From positions 40,465-104,464 of the forward strand of contig NZ_QVMI01000026.1 in assembly GCF_010500965.1 (NCBI RefSeq): a DNA stretch of 64,000 nt. Direction: 5' to 3'. Source of the DNA: Bacteroides sp. 51. GTDB taxonomy: Bacteria > Bacteroidota > Bacteroidia > Bacteroidales > Bacteroidaceae. Position numbers and translations under genes: made by a program. The notes under the pieces were generated by a model that was not told the DNA's origin, made no database searches, and saw nothing but the letters and a program-made list of their open reading frames with translations. Positions 36,229 to 43,532 of this stretch are shown piece by piece. Each line of letters opens with the position of its first letter. Positions within the stretch are counted from its first letter, which is position 1.

Positions 36229-36263
36229 ACAGAAGTCACATCCTAATATCACAAGTGTCACAC
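36229..36263 (+). repeat. left arm of 35-bp inverted repeat
   Basis: It matches the reverse complement of 36536-36570 at 33 of 35 positions (shared core ATATCACAAGTGTCACAC). The arms flank the 23-bp array at 36398-36474, the same plan as the 93-bp arms around the arrays at 416-667. Confidence 0.8.
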
Positions 36264-36397
36264 GACTGAAAGATACGGATGAATACGATATTAATCGTGT
36301 TCGTGCGTGCAACCATCAATCGTTTGCCAAAAGCAAAGATTGATTCCCGAATAGTATAGGAAAGAAGTCAATTTGAAAGTTCGATAAGTTCTGAAAG

Positions 36398-36474
36398 ACC
36401 CGGGTGTATTGATGTAAAACACCCGGGTCTTTCATACCCATACACCCGGGTGTTTGTCACCAAAAGACCCGGGT
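36398..36474. repeat. tandem array, 23 bp x 4, core ACCCGGGT
   Basis: The palindrome ACCCGGGT starts at 36398, 36421, 36444 and 36467, exactly 23 bp apart. The bases between cores vary (for example GTATTGATGTAAAAC against CTTTCATACCCATAC). Confidence 0.92.
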
Positions 36475-36535
36475 CTATTCAAGGTTCACCCATTTGTACG
36501 ATGAGGCTATAGCGATTTCTCCGCGTGGTTTTTCT

Positions 36536-36570
36536 TGTGTGACACTTGTGATATTAAGGTGTGACTTCTG
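36536..36570 (-). repeat. right arm of 35-bp inverted repeat
   Basis: This is the partner of 36229-36263, about 108 bp downstream (in minus-strand sense) of the stop of the TPR/HTH regulator. Confidence 0.8.
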
Positions 36571-36677
36571 TATTAAAATAATAAATTGTTTTCCTTTGAA
36601 TGATAGGTAGTTACCTTGTCTTGTGCGACTTGTGATACATTTTGAATATAAAAATCGCATGTATAGCGGGTGCTATA

Positions 36678-37895
36678 TCAATAATTATTGGTATTCCCCC
36701 TCATAATCTTCTTTATCTCCACATCCAGCGAAGCCTTTTCCGGCAGATTTAGTTTGGGCCTCAGCCGGTAGCGTATCCTGCTGACGCTGGCAGGCGCAAT
36801 GCCCAATATCCGCGCTATATCTTCCGTGTTTTGGTTAATCAGGATAAGCATAGACAGCAATTCTTCGTTTTTTGTAATGCCGGGACAAGCCTCACGCAAC
36901 CGCGCAACCGCCAGTGGGTATATTCCGGTGAAGGTGGTACGGAACTCCTTTTCTTCTTCGGGCGTAAGCATGGTCGGATTTAAAGTTTCCATCAGCGCAT
37001 CCAATCCGGCATCACATTGGGTTGAAACTTGTATTTCATTCAGTTGGCGCAGCAACTCCCGGTTGCGCTCGTGCAATTCCTGCCGCGAATTGATGATGCG
37101 TTGCAGCTCCCTCTCATTCTCTTGCAGGCGGATGGATGCGAACCGGTGCCTCATCCAGAACCAGGTGGTAAGCAGTAGTATAAAGAAACCCAATGCGATG
37201 GCAGCGATGGTGTACATACGGATGGTATTGTTCCTCAGGGCTATTTCTGTAGAAAGCAACCGGTTTTCCTGTTCTACTTTATCGGTTTCGTAGCGGATAT
37301 GTGAGGCGATGGATTCGCGGATGGACTTCTCGTGAGTAACAGAGTCTATAATCATATTGTATCGGGGCAACAACTCACGGGCAGCACCGGCCATACCGGT
37401 TTTGTGGTAACTGTCAAGCAATAATCTGTTGTTATGATTCTCTGTTTCCATATCCTGGCGGGCTTTGGATAACCGGACGGCCTCTTCGAGTAAGGGGATG
37501 GCTTCTTTGTATCTGCCGCCCATGTACATCGCCTTTCCGTAGCCCATGTAGTAGTCGAGATACATATAGCCCGGAACTTTATCTTTTATCCTCTCGTAAT
37601 GGGCCAGAACGTTTGAGAGGGAATCCGGGTAATCGGCTTTAGCTTCCAGCTTGTCCAGCGTAACCCGTATTTGTCCGCGGGGGTTGGTGGCACGGATATA
37701 AAAACTGTCGGCCAGATTAAAGGCATAGAAGGCAGAGTCGGTCTTGCCTATTCGGGTATAAACCTCATCCCGGCGTTCGTAGAGGCTGGCGGCCATGCCC
37801 CAGGTTTCGTTGTCGGGATTGAAATACTGGAGTCCCAGGTCGTTGTAATACAGTGCTTTGTCGAAGAAATTCAGTTCGGTATGCGTGCCGCACAA
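36678..37895 (-). CDS. C-terminal part of a frameshifted TPR/HTH regulator
   Basis: A 405-residue frame that opens with a TTG inside the upstream TPR gene and continues its TPR region (FFDKALYYNDLGLQYF). Further TPR repeats follow to about residue 200, then a transmembrane helix (IAAIALGFFILLLTTWFW, about 236-253), a coiled coil (about 260-300) and a C-terminal HTH (TEDIARILGIAPASVSRIR, about 355-373). The layout is that of membrane-bound TPR-HTH regulators common in Bacteroidota. Together with 37871-38614 it would make one protein of about 640 residues. The two parts are in different frames and overlap by 25 bp. The frame lacks its own signal and start context, so alone it is probably not functional. 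Confidence 0.8.
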   Translation of the reverse strand: MCGTHTELNFFDKALYYNDLGLQYFNPDNETWGMAASLYERRDEVYTRIGKTDSAFYAFNLADSFYIRATNPRGQIRVTLDKLEAKADYPDSLSNVLAHYERIKDKVPGYMYLDYYMGYGKAMYMGGRYKEAIPLLEEAVRLSKARQDMETENHNNRLLLDSYHKTGMAGAARELLPRYNMIIDSVTHEKSIRESIASHIRYETDKVEQENRLLSTEIALRNNTIRMYTIAAIALGFFILLLTTWFWMRHRFASIRLQENERELQRIINSRQELHERNRELLRQLNEIQVSTQCDAGLDALMETLNPTMLTPEEEKEFRTTFTGIYPLAVARLREACPGITKNEELLSMLILINQNTEDIARILGIAPASVSRIRYRLRPKLNLPEKASLDVEIKKIMRGNTNNY

Positions 37896-38614
37896 ATTGT
37901 GGCAGCTGCCAACGTCACCCCACGATAGTTCTCTACCTTTTCACTCTGTTTCAGCACTTCCTGGCAAAGCTCGATTCCTTTCTGGTATTCGTTTTTCCGG
38001 ATGTAGATATTGGCGAGGTTGGCCATGGCTTGCGGGTAGAGTCCGGTGTCATCATACGCACCGTTCCTTACCGCCTGGGCGGCACGTAGCAGAGTCGGTT
38101 TGGCTTTTGTCTCGGTGGAGTCCACCGCCATATAGGTAACTCCGGCGGCAATAGTGCAGAACAGCTCGCTGGATAGATCATTGTTTTCATCTATCGCCAT
38201 AGCCTGGTCAAGCAGCTGGCAGGCTTCGGCACGTCGGCCCAGTGTTTGAAGCATTTGGGCATCGCATACCAGAATTTCGCGCTGGCAATAGGCGGATAGA
38301 ATAGGGTGGCTCATCTCCCGGAGCCGGACAAAATGTTCGTGGCCCTCGGCTATCCGGCGGCGTGCCTCGTCCACGGATAATCCATCAGGGTGTTCCGGGC
38401 TCTTAACGGGTATCAGAAAGGCGGAGTCCAGCAACGCGATGGCTCGGTCGTATTCCTTGTCCATCCGGTATTGATTTCCCCGGGCTAGTATGGCTATGCT
38501 GTCTGTTTCGAAGCGGGTAGGAAGGCGGGTGTCTTTAGGTGAAGAATTGCAACTGACTATAACGGACACAAAAATGAGTGCCGCAAGAATGAAATAGGTA
38601 TTGGTTTTTAGCAT
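37871..38614 (-). CDS. N-terminal part of a frameshifted TPR/HTH regulator
   Basis: A 247-residue frame with a lipoprotein-like signal (VIVSC, Cys22) and several TPR-like repeats (EYDRAIALLDSAF; RRAEACQLLDQAM; NEYQKGIELCQEVL). It ends abruptly after TLAAATICAARIPN, in the middle of a TPR. The next frame resumes the repeat at HTELNFFDKALYY. Moving from this frame to the -1 frame around GCGGCACGCATACC, equivalent to one missing base, would restore a continuous protein. No slippery heptamer is visible. A real deletion, a sequencing error or, less likely, recoding would all explain it. Confidence 0.8.
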   Translation of the reverse strand: MLKTNTYFILAALIFVSVIVSCNSSPKDTRLPTRFETDSIAILARGNQYRMDKEYDRAIALLDSAFLIPVKSPEHPDGLSVDEARRRIAEGHEHFVRLREMSHPILSAYCQREILVCDAQMLQTLGRRAEACQLLDQAMAIDENNDLSSELFCTIAAGVTYMAVDSTETKAKPTLLRAAQAVRNGAYDDTGLYPQAMANLANIYIRKNEYQKGIELCQEVLKQSEKVENYRGVTLAAATICAARIPN

Positions 38615-38797
38615 TTAGTTGTTCCTGTATTTGGCTATTGATTTGCACGTTACATGCAAATATAGTGAAAGCTGAGCGCAATCAAGCTTGCTTGAAATTG
38701 CCGAAGCGCATCCTATATCCTACAAATATAGAAAATTAAGCGGGCTTTTCAATCATATAAATCACAACCTTTATAAATAGAATCAGAGAGCACTTAA

Positions 38798-38828
38798 CTT
38801 GGTATTACAATAAAATCTCTTAATTTTG
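38798..38828 (+). promoter_or_regulatory. promoter of the AraC-type gene
   Basis: The -7 box TAATTTTG (38821-38828) has a -33-like CTTG (38798-38801) 19 bp upstream. It lies 25 bp before the AraC-type start. Confidence 0.6.
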
Positions 38829-38853
38829 CAGTACGCTAATAGTCGCAACCATC

Positions 38854-39951
38854 ATGGAGACAGAGATAGAAGTATTAACTTTCATTTTATATTTTACCAT
38901 ATGTGCATTCTTTTTTTGCAGCGTACTGCTATGGATGCGACGCGAAACCAACGGCAAGTCGAGACGATATCTGGCCCTTACCACCCTGGCATCGGGTGGC
39001 GCTTTTCTGCTACGATTGCTGTTGACTAAAACCGGAGTCCCACCCAGTCCCACTATATTACCCATTGCCAACCTGCATTTGGGACTTTTGACCATGTTGT
39101 TGCTCTATCTGTACCCCATAGAAGCCATCAGCCCTGGGTGGCTCACGTGGAAGCGCATCATCCTATTGTTTCTGCCCTGGGTGTTCATCACCCTGTTGCT
39201 GGTTGTTCTGCCCATACAGTTCCGAACGCTGTCATCATTTGGCGAGATTTGGGAGTATGTGGGCGAATTCAACGTCTGGTTCCGACTATTTATACTGCTC
39301 ATCATCGTGCCCTACTCCTTCATGCTTTTCTACATCCCCCACAACTGGATGAAGAGTAGCGTGAGCTATCGATGGATCTATTTCTATACAATTGGCGTAC
39401 AGGTGATTACTGCTCTGTTTACCGCCTTCATGCTTACCTGCTCCGTCACGGTGAGCATCTGCCATCTCCTTTATTGCATGTTTTTCATCCTCGTGGTTAC
39501 GTATCAGGATTTGTTCCTGCGCATAGAGGTTCCCGTTAAACAGTCCGAAGCAGTCCCGGTTTTGGTAACCGTGCCTGTCGTTCCGGTGGAAAAGGAAACC
39601 CCTTCCGATCCGTTACTGATCCAGCTAAACGCAGCCATGGACAATGATGAACTGTGGCGCAACCCGGACCTCGATCTTGAGAAACTCTCCAACCATCTGT
39701 ACACCAACCGAACAACGCTAACCCAACTCATTCAACAAGAAGGCCACAGTGGGTATAGAGAATTTATTAACCGCCGCCGTGTCGACGAATTTCTTAAAGT
39801 AGCAAACAGCGGCAAGGTGACAAATGTACAGGATACTTTCTTCGACGTAGGCTTTCGTTCCAAAATGACTGCCCTGCGATACTTCCGCAAATACACTGGC
39901 ACCACACCAACCGAATATATTCGAAAATTAATCGAAAACGAGCTGAAATAG
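38854..39951 (+). CDS. membrane AraC-family transcriptional regulator
   Basis: A 365-residue protein. Six to seven hydrophobic helices occupy about residues 5-220, an unusual membrane-embedded sensor part. A linker with PVLVTVPVVPVEK leads to a C-terminal AraC-type double HTH (about 265-362): LEKLSNHLYTNRTTLTQLIQ, then VQDTFFDVGFRSKMTALRYF and TGTTPTEYIRK. It is followed by the 74-residue peptide and the fimbrillin on the same strand. Direct repeats in the gap after it are candidate binding sites, so it probably controls those two genes. Confidence 0.88.
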   Translation: METEIEVLTFILYFTICAFFFCSVLLWMRRETNGKSRRYLALTTLASGGAFLLRLLLTKTGVPPSPTILPIANLHLGLLTMLLLYLYPIEAISPGWLTWKRIILLFLPWVFITLLLVVLPIQFRTLSSFGEIWEYVGEFNVWFRLFILLIIVPYSFMLFYIPHNWMKSSVSYRWIYFYTIGVQVITALFTAFMLTCSVTVSICHLLYCMFFILVVTYQDLFLRIEVPVKQSEAVPVLVTVPVVPVEKETPSDPLLIQLNAAMDNDELWRNPDLDLEKLSNHLYTNRTTLTQLIQQEGHSGYREFINRRRVDEFLKVANSGKVTNVQDTFFDVGFRSKMTALRYFRKYTGTTPTEYIRKLIENELK

Positions 39952-39959
39952 TGTATATA

Positions 39960-40025
39960 TTGTAGTTTTGATACACAATCATTGTAGCTCTGATACCCCT
40001 TGCATGCTCTTATTGTGTAGCTTTG
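39960..40025 (+). promoter_or_regulatory. promoter with 22-bp-spaced direct repeats before the peptide gene
   Basis: TTGTAGTTTTGATACAC (39960-39976) and TTGTAGCTCTGATACCC (39982-39998) are direct repeats exactly 22 bp apart, the spacing typical of AraC-family half-sites. A -7 box TAGCTTTG (40018-40025) follows, 30 bp before the peptide start. Control by the adjacent AraC-type protein is the natural reading. Confidence 0.6.
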
Positions 40026-40054
40026 TGGCTAAGATTTTAAATAAAATAAGAGAT

Positions 40055-40279
40055 ATGCAAATCAAGACAATCAAAGAAAAATATCTGCCACCAGTGGTGG
40101 AGGTGATAGAGGTGGAGAATGAAGGTGTGATGGCACTTTCCGATTTTTCCGGTGGAAACCCAGGGTTGCCAGGCGGTAACCCTACGTCAAGTCATTCTGC
40201 GAAGAGTTATGTTCCAGCCACAAGCTCGTTTAGCGACCTGGAAGATTTTGTTAATGATATCCTAACTATTGAAAATTAG
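40055..40279 (+). CDS. 74-residue peptide with YLPP leader-like N-terminus
   Basis: The start at 40055 is chosen over an in-frame start at 39968, which would lie inside the promoter. The N-terminal 29 residues (KTIKEKYLPPVVEVIEVENE through MALS) resemble small Bacteroidota proteins that often precede fimbrillin genes. The rest is rich in Gly, Pro, Ser and Asn (GGNPGLPGGNP repeat, about 33-43), then Ser/Tyr-rich, with an acidic end (DLEDFVNDIL). There is no signal peptide. It lies 5 bp before the fimbrillin gene. It may be a secreted or modified peptide, or a small partner of the fimbrillin. Its N-terminus matches the 23-residue ORF at 35494, next to the PqqD operon. Confidence 0.75.
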   Translation: MQIKTIKEKYLPPVVEVIEVENEGVMALSDFSGGNPGLPGGNPTSSHSAKSYVPATSSFSDLEDFVNDILTIEN

Positions 40280-40284
40280 CAGCT

Positions 40285-42210
40285 ATGAATAGAATGTTTA
40301 TAAAGACAGGTAGGCTGTTTGTAGCCATTGCAGCCGGGTTGCTGATATTAAGTGCATGTTCGCAAAGTGAGGAAGAATATATTGATGACAAGAATGACAC
40401 TCCCAATGAAATATCCCTTGTGGGCACCCAAGGTGGTTCATTAACCCGCATGACTCATGACGATACCACCGACGGGAATCATGGACTTATGGTAAGGTGG
40501 ACTGAGAAAGATGCTTTCAGACTTTATGCAACATCTGATACTTATGCAACATTTACCATTCCTGACGGGTATAATCCTGCGGAGAATAATGATGGAAAAA
40601 CTGCAACCTTTGTAGGAAGTCCGTCGTTTGACGGTACTGTCCTGAACGCTTTCTTTCCCGATTCTCGTGCGGAAGAAAGCTGGGCGGATTGCTATTTCAG
40701 TGTGTTGGGACAAATACAAGATGCCGAAAATCCACGTGCTCATCTTGCAGATTATAATTTCATGACGGCTAAGGTAAATCTCTCCGGTAATGAAATTTCA
40801 ACTGTTAATTTCTCGCATAAAATAGCTATTCTGAAGTTTATAGTTGAATTGCCGGATGGTGTTTTGCCCAAATCAATCACCCTTAGCACATCGTCTAATT
40901 CTGATGCAGGTATTGTAGTAAAGCAGAACGCTAGTGATGAAACGGTTAAAACAACTGCTAAGCAGCTCACTATGACTATTAAAAAAGCAATGAGTAATGC
41001 ACACACCGCTTATATGGCCATACTTCCTTCTACTTTGAAAGAAGATCTGACTGTTGGTGTGGAAGGTGACAACGGAGTGTATTATAGTTATACTGCGGAA
41101 ATAGATGATGTGTTCTCCTATGATGTAGGTAAAGTATATAATGCTACTCTTGTATATGGTGGAGTGGGCAATGGATTTAGAACGCCAAGCATATTTGATA
41201 ATGATGTAGCCAAAGGAGACGGTGAGCCATGGACTAAGGGGGATGGGAAATCTTCAACAACCCCGTTTCTGATAGAAACTGCCCAACATCTGAAATATTT
41301 GGAGATAAATGTGAATGAGGGGAAAAGCAATTATGCCAATGTGTACTTTAAACTCAATACTGATATTCATATAACTGCGGATGAGTGGAGACCAATAGGG
41401 CACGTAGGTGGACGGGGTTTTTATGGTATATTTGATGGAGACGAACGTACAATAAGTGGTAAACTTCAATCCAATGATAGTGATTGGACGCAATTTGGTT
41501 TTTTTGGATTTGTATACCAAAGTGCAATTATTCGTAATCTACATATAACAGCAGACGTGTCAGTATCTTCCGGTAAATGGGAGCATGTGGGAGGTGTTGT
41601 TGGATATGCTCAGGCGTCCTCCGTGTTGTCATGTAGTATGTCTGGGAAAATGGATGTTGAGCTCGGCCATCTTGTCCGTGTTGGCGGAGTGGGCGGTGGT
41701 TTAAGCACTGCGGACAACTGTGTGATGACTGGTGCAATCAAGGTTGTGGCAGGAGCTGACTGCCGGGTTGGCGGTGTTGCCGGTGCGACGCTAGACGCTT
41801 TAACACAGAATTCTTGTAAAAACTATGGAGAAATAGATGTAACGGCAGCAGGGTTTGCCTATGTTGGTGGTGTTTTTGGGTCAATGAATTCTAATATTAC
41901 GGATTGTCATAACTATGGTGCAGTCAAGGCTGAGAGTAGTGCGAATAATTCTGGAAAGGCAGTTCGGGTAGGAGGTATAGTGGGCTATGGCTCTGTTAAT
42001 TCGCGAACCTTACATACTAGCCATAATGCTTCTACATCTATCATAGGTAAGCTTACTGTAAACGGAAGCGAGTCTGAGTGTAGTGTAGGTAGTCTGGTTG
42101 GCACATTGCCTTCTTCAACCCAAGTTTATAATTGCTGTACCAGTGTAGAGGTAGACGGTTTGGACTTAATAGGATCAGGCTCTATGACTACTTGTACTGC
42201 TAGCCATTAA
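40285..42210 (+). CDS. fimbrillin-family lipoprotein with GLUG repeats
   Basis: A 641-residue lipoprotein with lipobox LSAC (Cys25). The first half is Mfa-like/fimbrillin-like: LVGTQGGSLTRMTHDD, VRWTEKDAFRLYA and the NFSHKIAILKF block (about 170-180). After a linker (about 305-330) comes a beta-helix-like part with GLUG-type repeats (FFGFVYQSAIIRNLHIT, HVGGVVGYAQASSVLSC, RVGGVAGATLDALTQNSC, YVGGVFGSMNSNITDC, RVGGIVGYGSVNSRTLHTS). Fimbrillin domain plus GLUG repeats suggests a tip or surface adhesin rather than a stalk subunit. It is probably co-transcribed with the 74-residue peptide under the AraC-type regulator. Confidence 0.85.
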   Translation: MNRMFIKTGRLFVAIAAGLLILSACSQSEEEYIDDKNDTPNEISLVGTQGGSLTRMTHDDTTDGNHGLMVRWTEKDAFRLYATSDTYATFTIPDGYNPAENNDGKTATFVGSPSFDGTVLNAFFPDSRAEESWADCYFSVLGQIQDAENPRAHLADYNFMTAKVNLSGNEISTVNFSHKIAILKFIVELPDGVLPKSITLSTSSNSDAGIVVKQNASDETVKTTAKQLTMTIKKAMSNAHTAYMAILPSTLKEDLTVGVEGDNGVYYSYTAEIDDVFSYDVGKVYNATLVYGGVGNGFRTPSIFDNDVAKGDGEPWTKGDGKSSTTPFLIETAQHLKYLEINVNEGKSNYANVYFKLNTDIHITADEWRPIGHVGGRGFYGIFDGDERTISGKLQSNDSDWTQFGFFGFVYQSAIIRNLHITADVSVSSGKWEHVGGVVGYAQASSVLSCSMSGKMDVELGHLVRVGGVGGGLSTADNCVMTGAIKVVAGADCRVGGVAGATLDALTQNSCKNYGEIDVTAAGFAYVGGVFGSMNSNITDCHNYGAVKAESSANNSGKAVRVGGIVGYGSVNSRTLHTSHNASTSIIGKLTVNGSESECSVGSLVGTLPSSTQVYNCCTSVEVDGLDLIGSGSMTTCTASH

Positions 42211-42350
42211 TTGATGCGTATTAGATGGAATTAATTAATAACCTCGCCCCGTCGCAAAGAAAGGAGGAGCTAGCAGCGAGTACTTCAATGAAAGTAAAGA
42301 ACGGTTAGTGTTTTCTGAGACGCAGCGGCGGATATGGGGCGATGAAATTA

Positions 42351-42415
42351 TGCCTAGGGCATCCCAGTGATATGCCCTAGGCATCCTAATGATATGTCCT
42401 AGGCATACCAATAGC
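42351..42415. repeat. tandem array, 22-23 bp x 3, core CCTAGG
   Basis: CCTAGG occurs at 42353, 42376 and 42398 within units of the type TGCCTAGGCATCCnnnTGATA. It has the same core and spacing as the array at 599-667. Confidence 0.85.
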
Positions 42416-42620
42416 ATGGTTCGAGCCTTTCAAATGAAGTGTCGCCAACCATTAAAAGCAGCCCCGTAAATGATGAATAAAATATCATCGGATCATTCAC
42501 TGTAAAGCATCGTACCATTATAGTAAAAGGTCGGATCAAATGTGTCAAAGATCCGAAGGGATTTCGAAAATTCATGGTGTAAAGAACATCAGTTTGAATT
42601 GTTTGTTTAGAGATAATGAC

Positions 42621-42628
42621 TATCTTTG
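42621..42628 (+). promoter_or_regulatory. -7 box before the AbiEii-type pair
   Basis: TATCTTTG fits TAnnTTTG and lies 20 bp before the ATG at 42649. Its place argues against the in-frame ATG at 42616 as the start. Confidence 0.5.
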
Positions 42629-42648
42629 TTCATTACAAATCCTATTTT

Positions 42649-42954
42649 ATGAGCGAATCCTTAAATATACATAGCTTTTCATCTTATCTTTTTTGGGATA
42701 TAGATAAAAGTACATTAGACGCCAGTGTTCATGATGCATACATCATAAAGCGAGTGCTTGAATATGGTCAACTGTCGGATTGGGTGCTGATTCGTGATTA
42801 TTATACCATTCCGGTCATTGTAGATAAAGCTAAAAAATTCAGAGAACTGGAAGAACGTGCTTTGTCTTATATTGCAACTGTTTCACATACTCCAATCGAA
42901 CAATTCAGATGTTACACTACTCTACAGTCGACACCGCGACATTGGAACTTCTAA
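42649..42954 (+). CDS. small partner of AbiEii-like protein (DUF6922-like)
   Basis: A 101-residue protein starting at MSESLNIH. The segment SSYLFWDIDKSTLD followed by IKRVLEYGQLSDWVLIRDYY is typical of small proteins that precede AbiEii-like nucleotidyltransferases in Bacteroidota. A helix-rich fold is likely. It overlaps the next gene by 46 bp, which implies translational coupling. In AbiE-type systems the upstream gene is an antitoxin and often a DNA-binding autoregulator. That role is inferred here, since the typical AbiEi winged-helix part was not recognised. Confidence 0.7.
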   Translation: MSESLNIHSFSSYLFWDIDKSTLDASVHDAYIIKRVLEYGQLSDWVLIRDYYTIPVIVDKAKKFRELEERALSYIATVSHTPIEQFRCYTTLQSTPRHWNF

Positions 42955-43511
42955 GGAAGTTGCAAAAAATACCCTGTTTGCAACATACGCGATTAGTTGG
43001 CGGCACGGCATTAGCACTTCAGATAGGACACCGGAAATCCATTGATATTGATTTATTTGGTGGAGTTACAGCTGACCCCGATACACTTGTTGAAGAACTA
43101 TCGACTATCGGTGATTTAAAGATACTTAAAAACTTTAGCAATATTCGCATATTTCTATTAGACGATGTAAAGGTTGATATTGTGAACTATCGTTATCCTT
43201 GGTTGATGAATGCTATTTATGACGATGATGTGACCATGGCATCGCTTGAAGATATTTGTGCAATGAAACTGGCAGCTGTTACCGGAAGAGGAACGAAGAA
43301 AGATTTTGTAGATATCTATTTCCTTTTACAGCGTTATTCTCTTGAACAAATGCTTTCGTATTATTTAAGCAAATATGCTGACGGCTCTGACTTTACCGTT
43401 CTGAAAAGTTTATCTTATTTTGATGATGCAGAAATAGAACCAATGCCATATATGTTGGAAAATGTTAGTTGGGAAGTCATCAAGAAAACTATAGAAGACG
43501 CTTTGTTTTGA
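42909..43511 (+). CDS. AbiEii/AbiGii-type nucleotidyltransferase toxin-like protein
   Basis: A 200-residue nucleotidyltransferase-fold protein. LVGGTALALQIGHRKSIDIDLF (split here: GGTALAL and SIDIDLF, about 30-51) carries the GG and DxD motif. Later D-containing strand VKVDIVNY and EDICAMKLAAVTGRGTKKDFVDIYFLL are family features (PF08843-type). It is about 200 residues, shorter than classical AbiEii, but of the usual length for the Bacteroidota pair. With the overlapping upstream gene it forms a putative type IV toxin-antitoxin or abortive-infection module. Some members modify tRNA 3' ends; this is not shown for this one. Confidence 0.82.
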   Translation: MLHYSTVDTATLELLRKLQKIPCLQHTRLVGGTALALQIGHRKSIDIDLFGGVTADPDTLVEELSTIGDLKILKNFSNIRIFLLDDVKVDIVNYRYPWLMNAIYDDDVTMASLEDICAMKLAAVTGRGTKKDFVDIYFLLQRYSLEQMLSYYLSKYADGSDFTVLKSLSYFDDAEIEPMPYMLENVSWEVIKKTIEDALF

Positions 43512-43532
43512 CTCTTTAATTTCAACTTACCC

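Larger units (their letters stand above)
35566..36677. other. gene-free region with terminators and a framed array
   Basis: No convincing gene in 1.1 kb. The region holds a strong terminator (35816-35855), a 19-bp inverted repeat (35886-35945), a second terminator (36033-36072), a 35-bp inverted repeat (36229-36263 and 36536-36570), and the 23-bp array at 36398-36474 between its arms. A 96-codon open frame on the minus strand (35571-35861) runs through the first terminator and has no family features. Confidence 0.65.
42211..42648. other. intergenic region after the fimbrillin
   Basis: About 440 bp without a credible gene. It holds the 22-23 bp CCTAGG array (42353-42403) and, near the right end, the -7 box TATCTTTG (42621-42628) of the AbiEii-type pair. 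Confidence 0.6.

Noticed and set aside
36398-36474. CRISPR-like array
   Set aside because: The repeat cores are only about 8 bp and the spacers 15 bp, with exact 23-bp register. There are no cas genes, and the other arrays here have the same form with different cores.
37885-37910. Programmed ribosomal frameshift in the TPR/HTH regulator
   Set aside because: No slippery heptamer or downstream structure was recognised at the join; a one-base deletion or a sequence error is simpler.
40285-42210. Diversity-generating retroelement target in the GLUG protein
   Set aside because: There is no reverse transcriptase gene and no template repeat in the window; the repeats are normal GLUG protein repeats.
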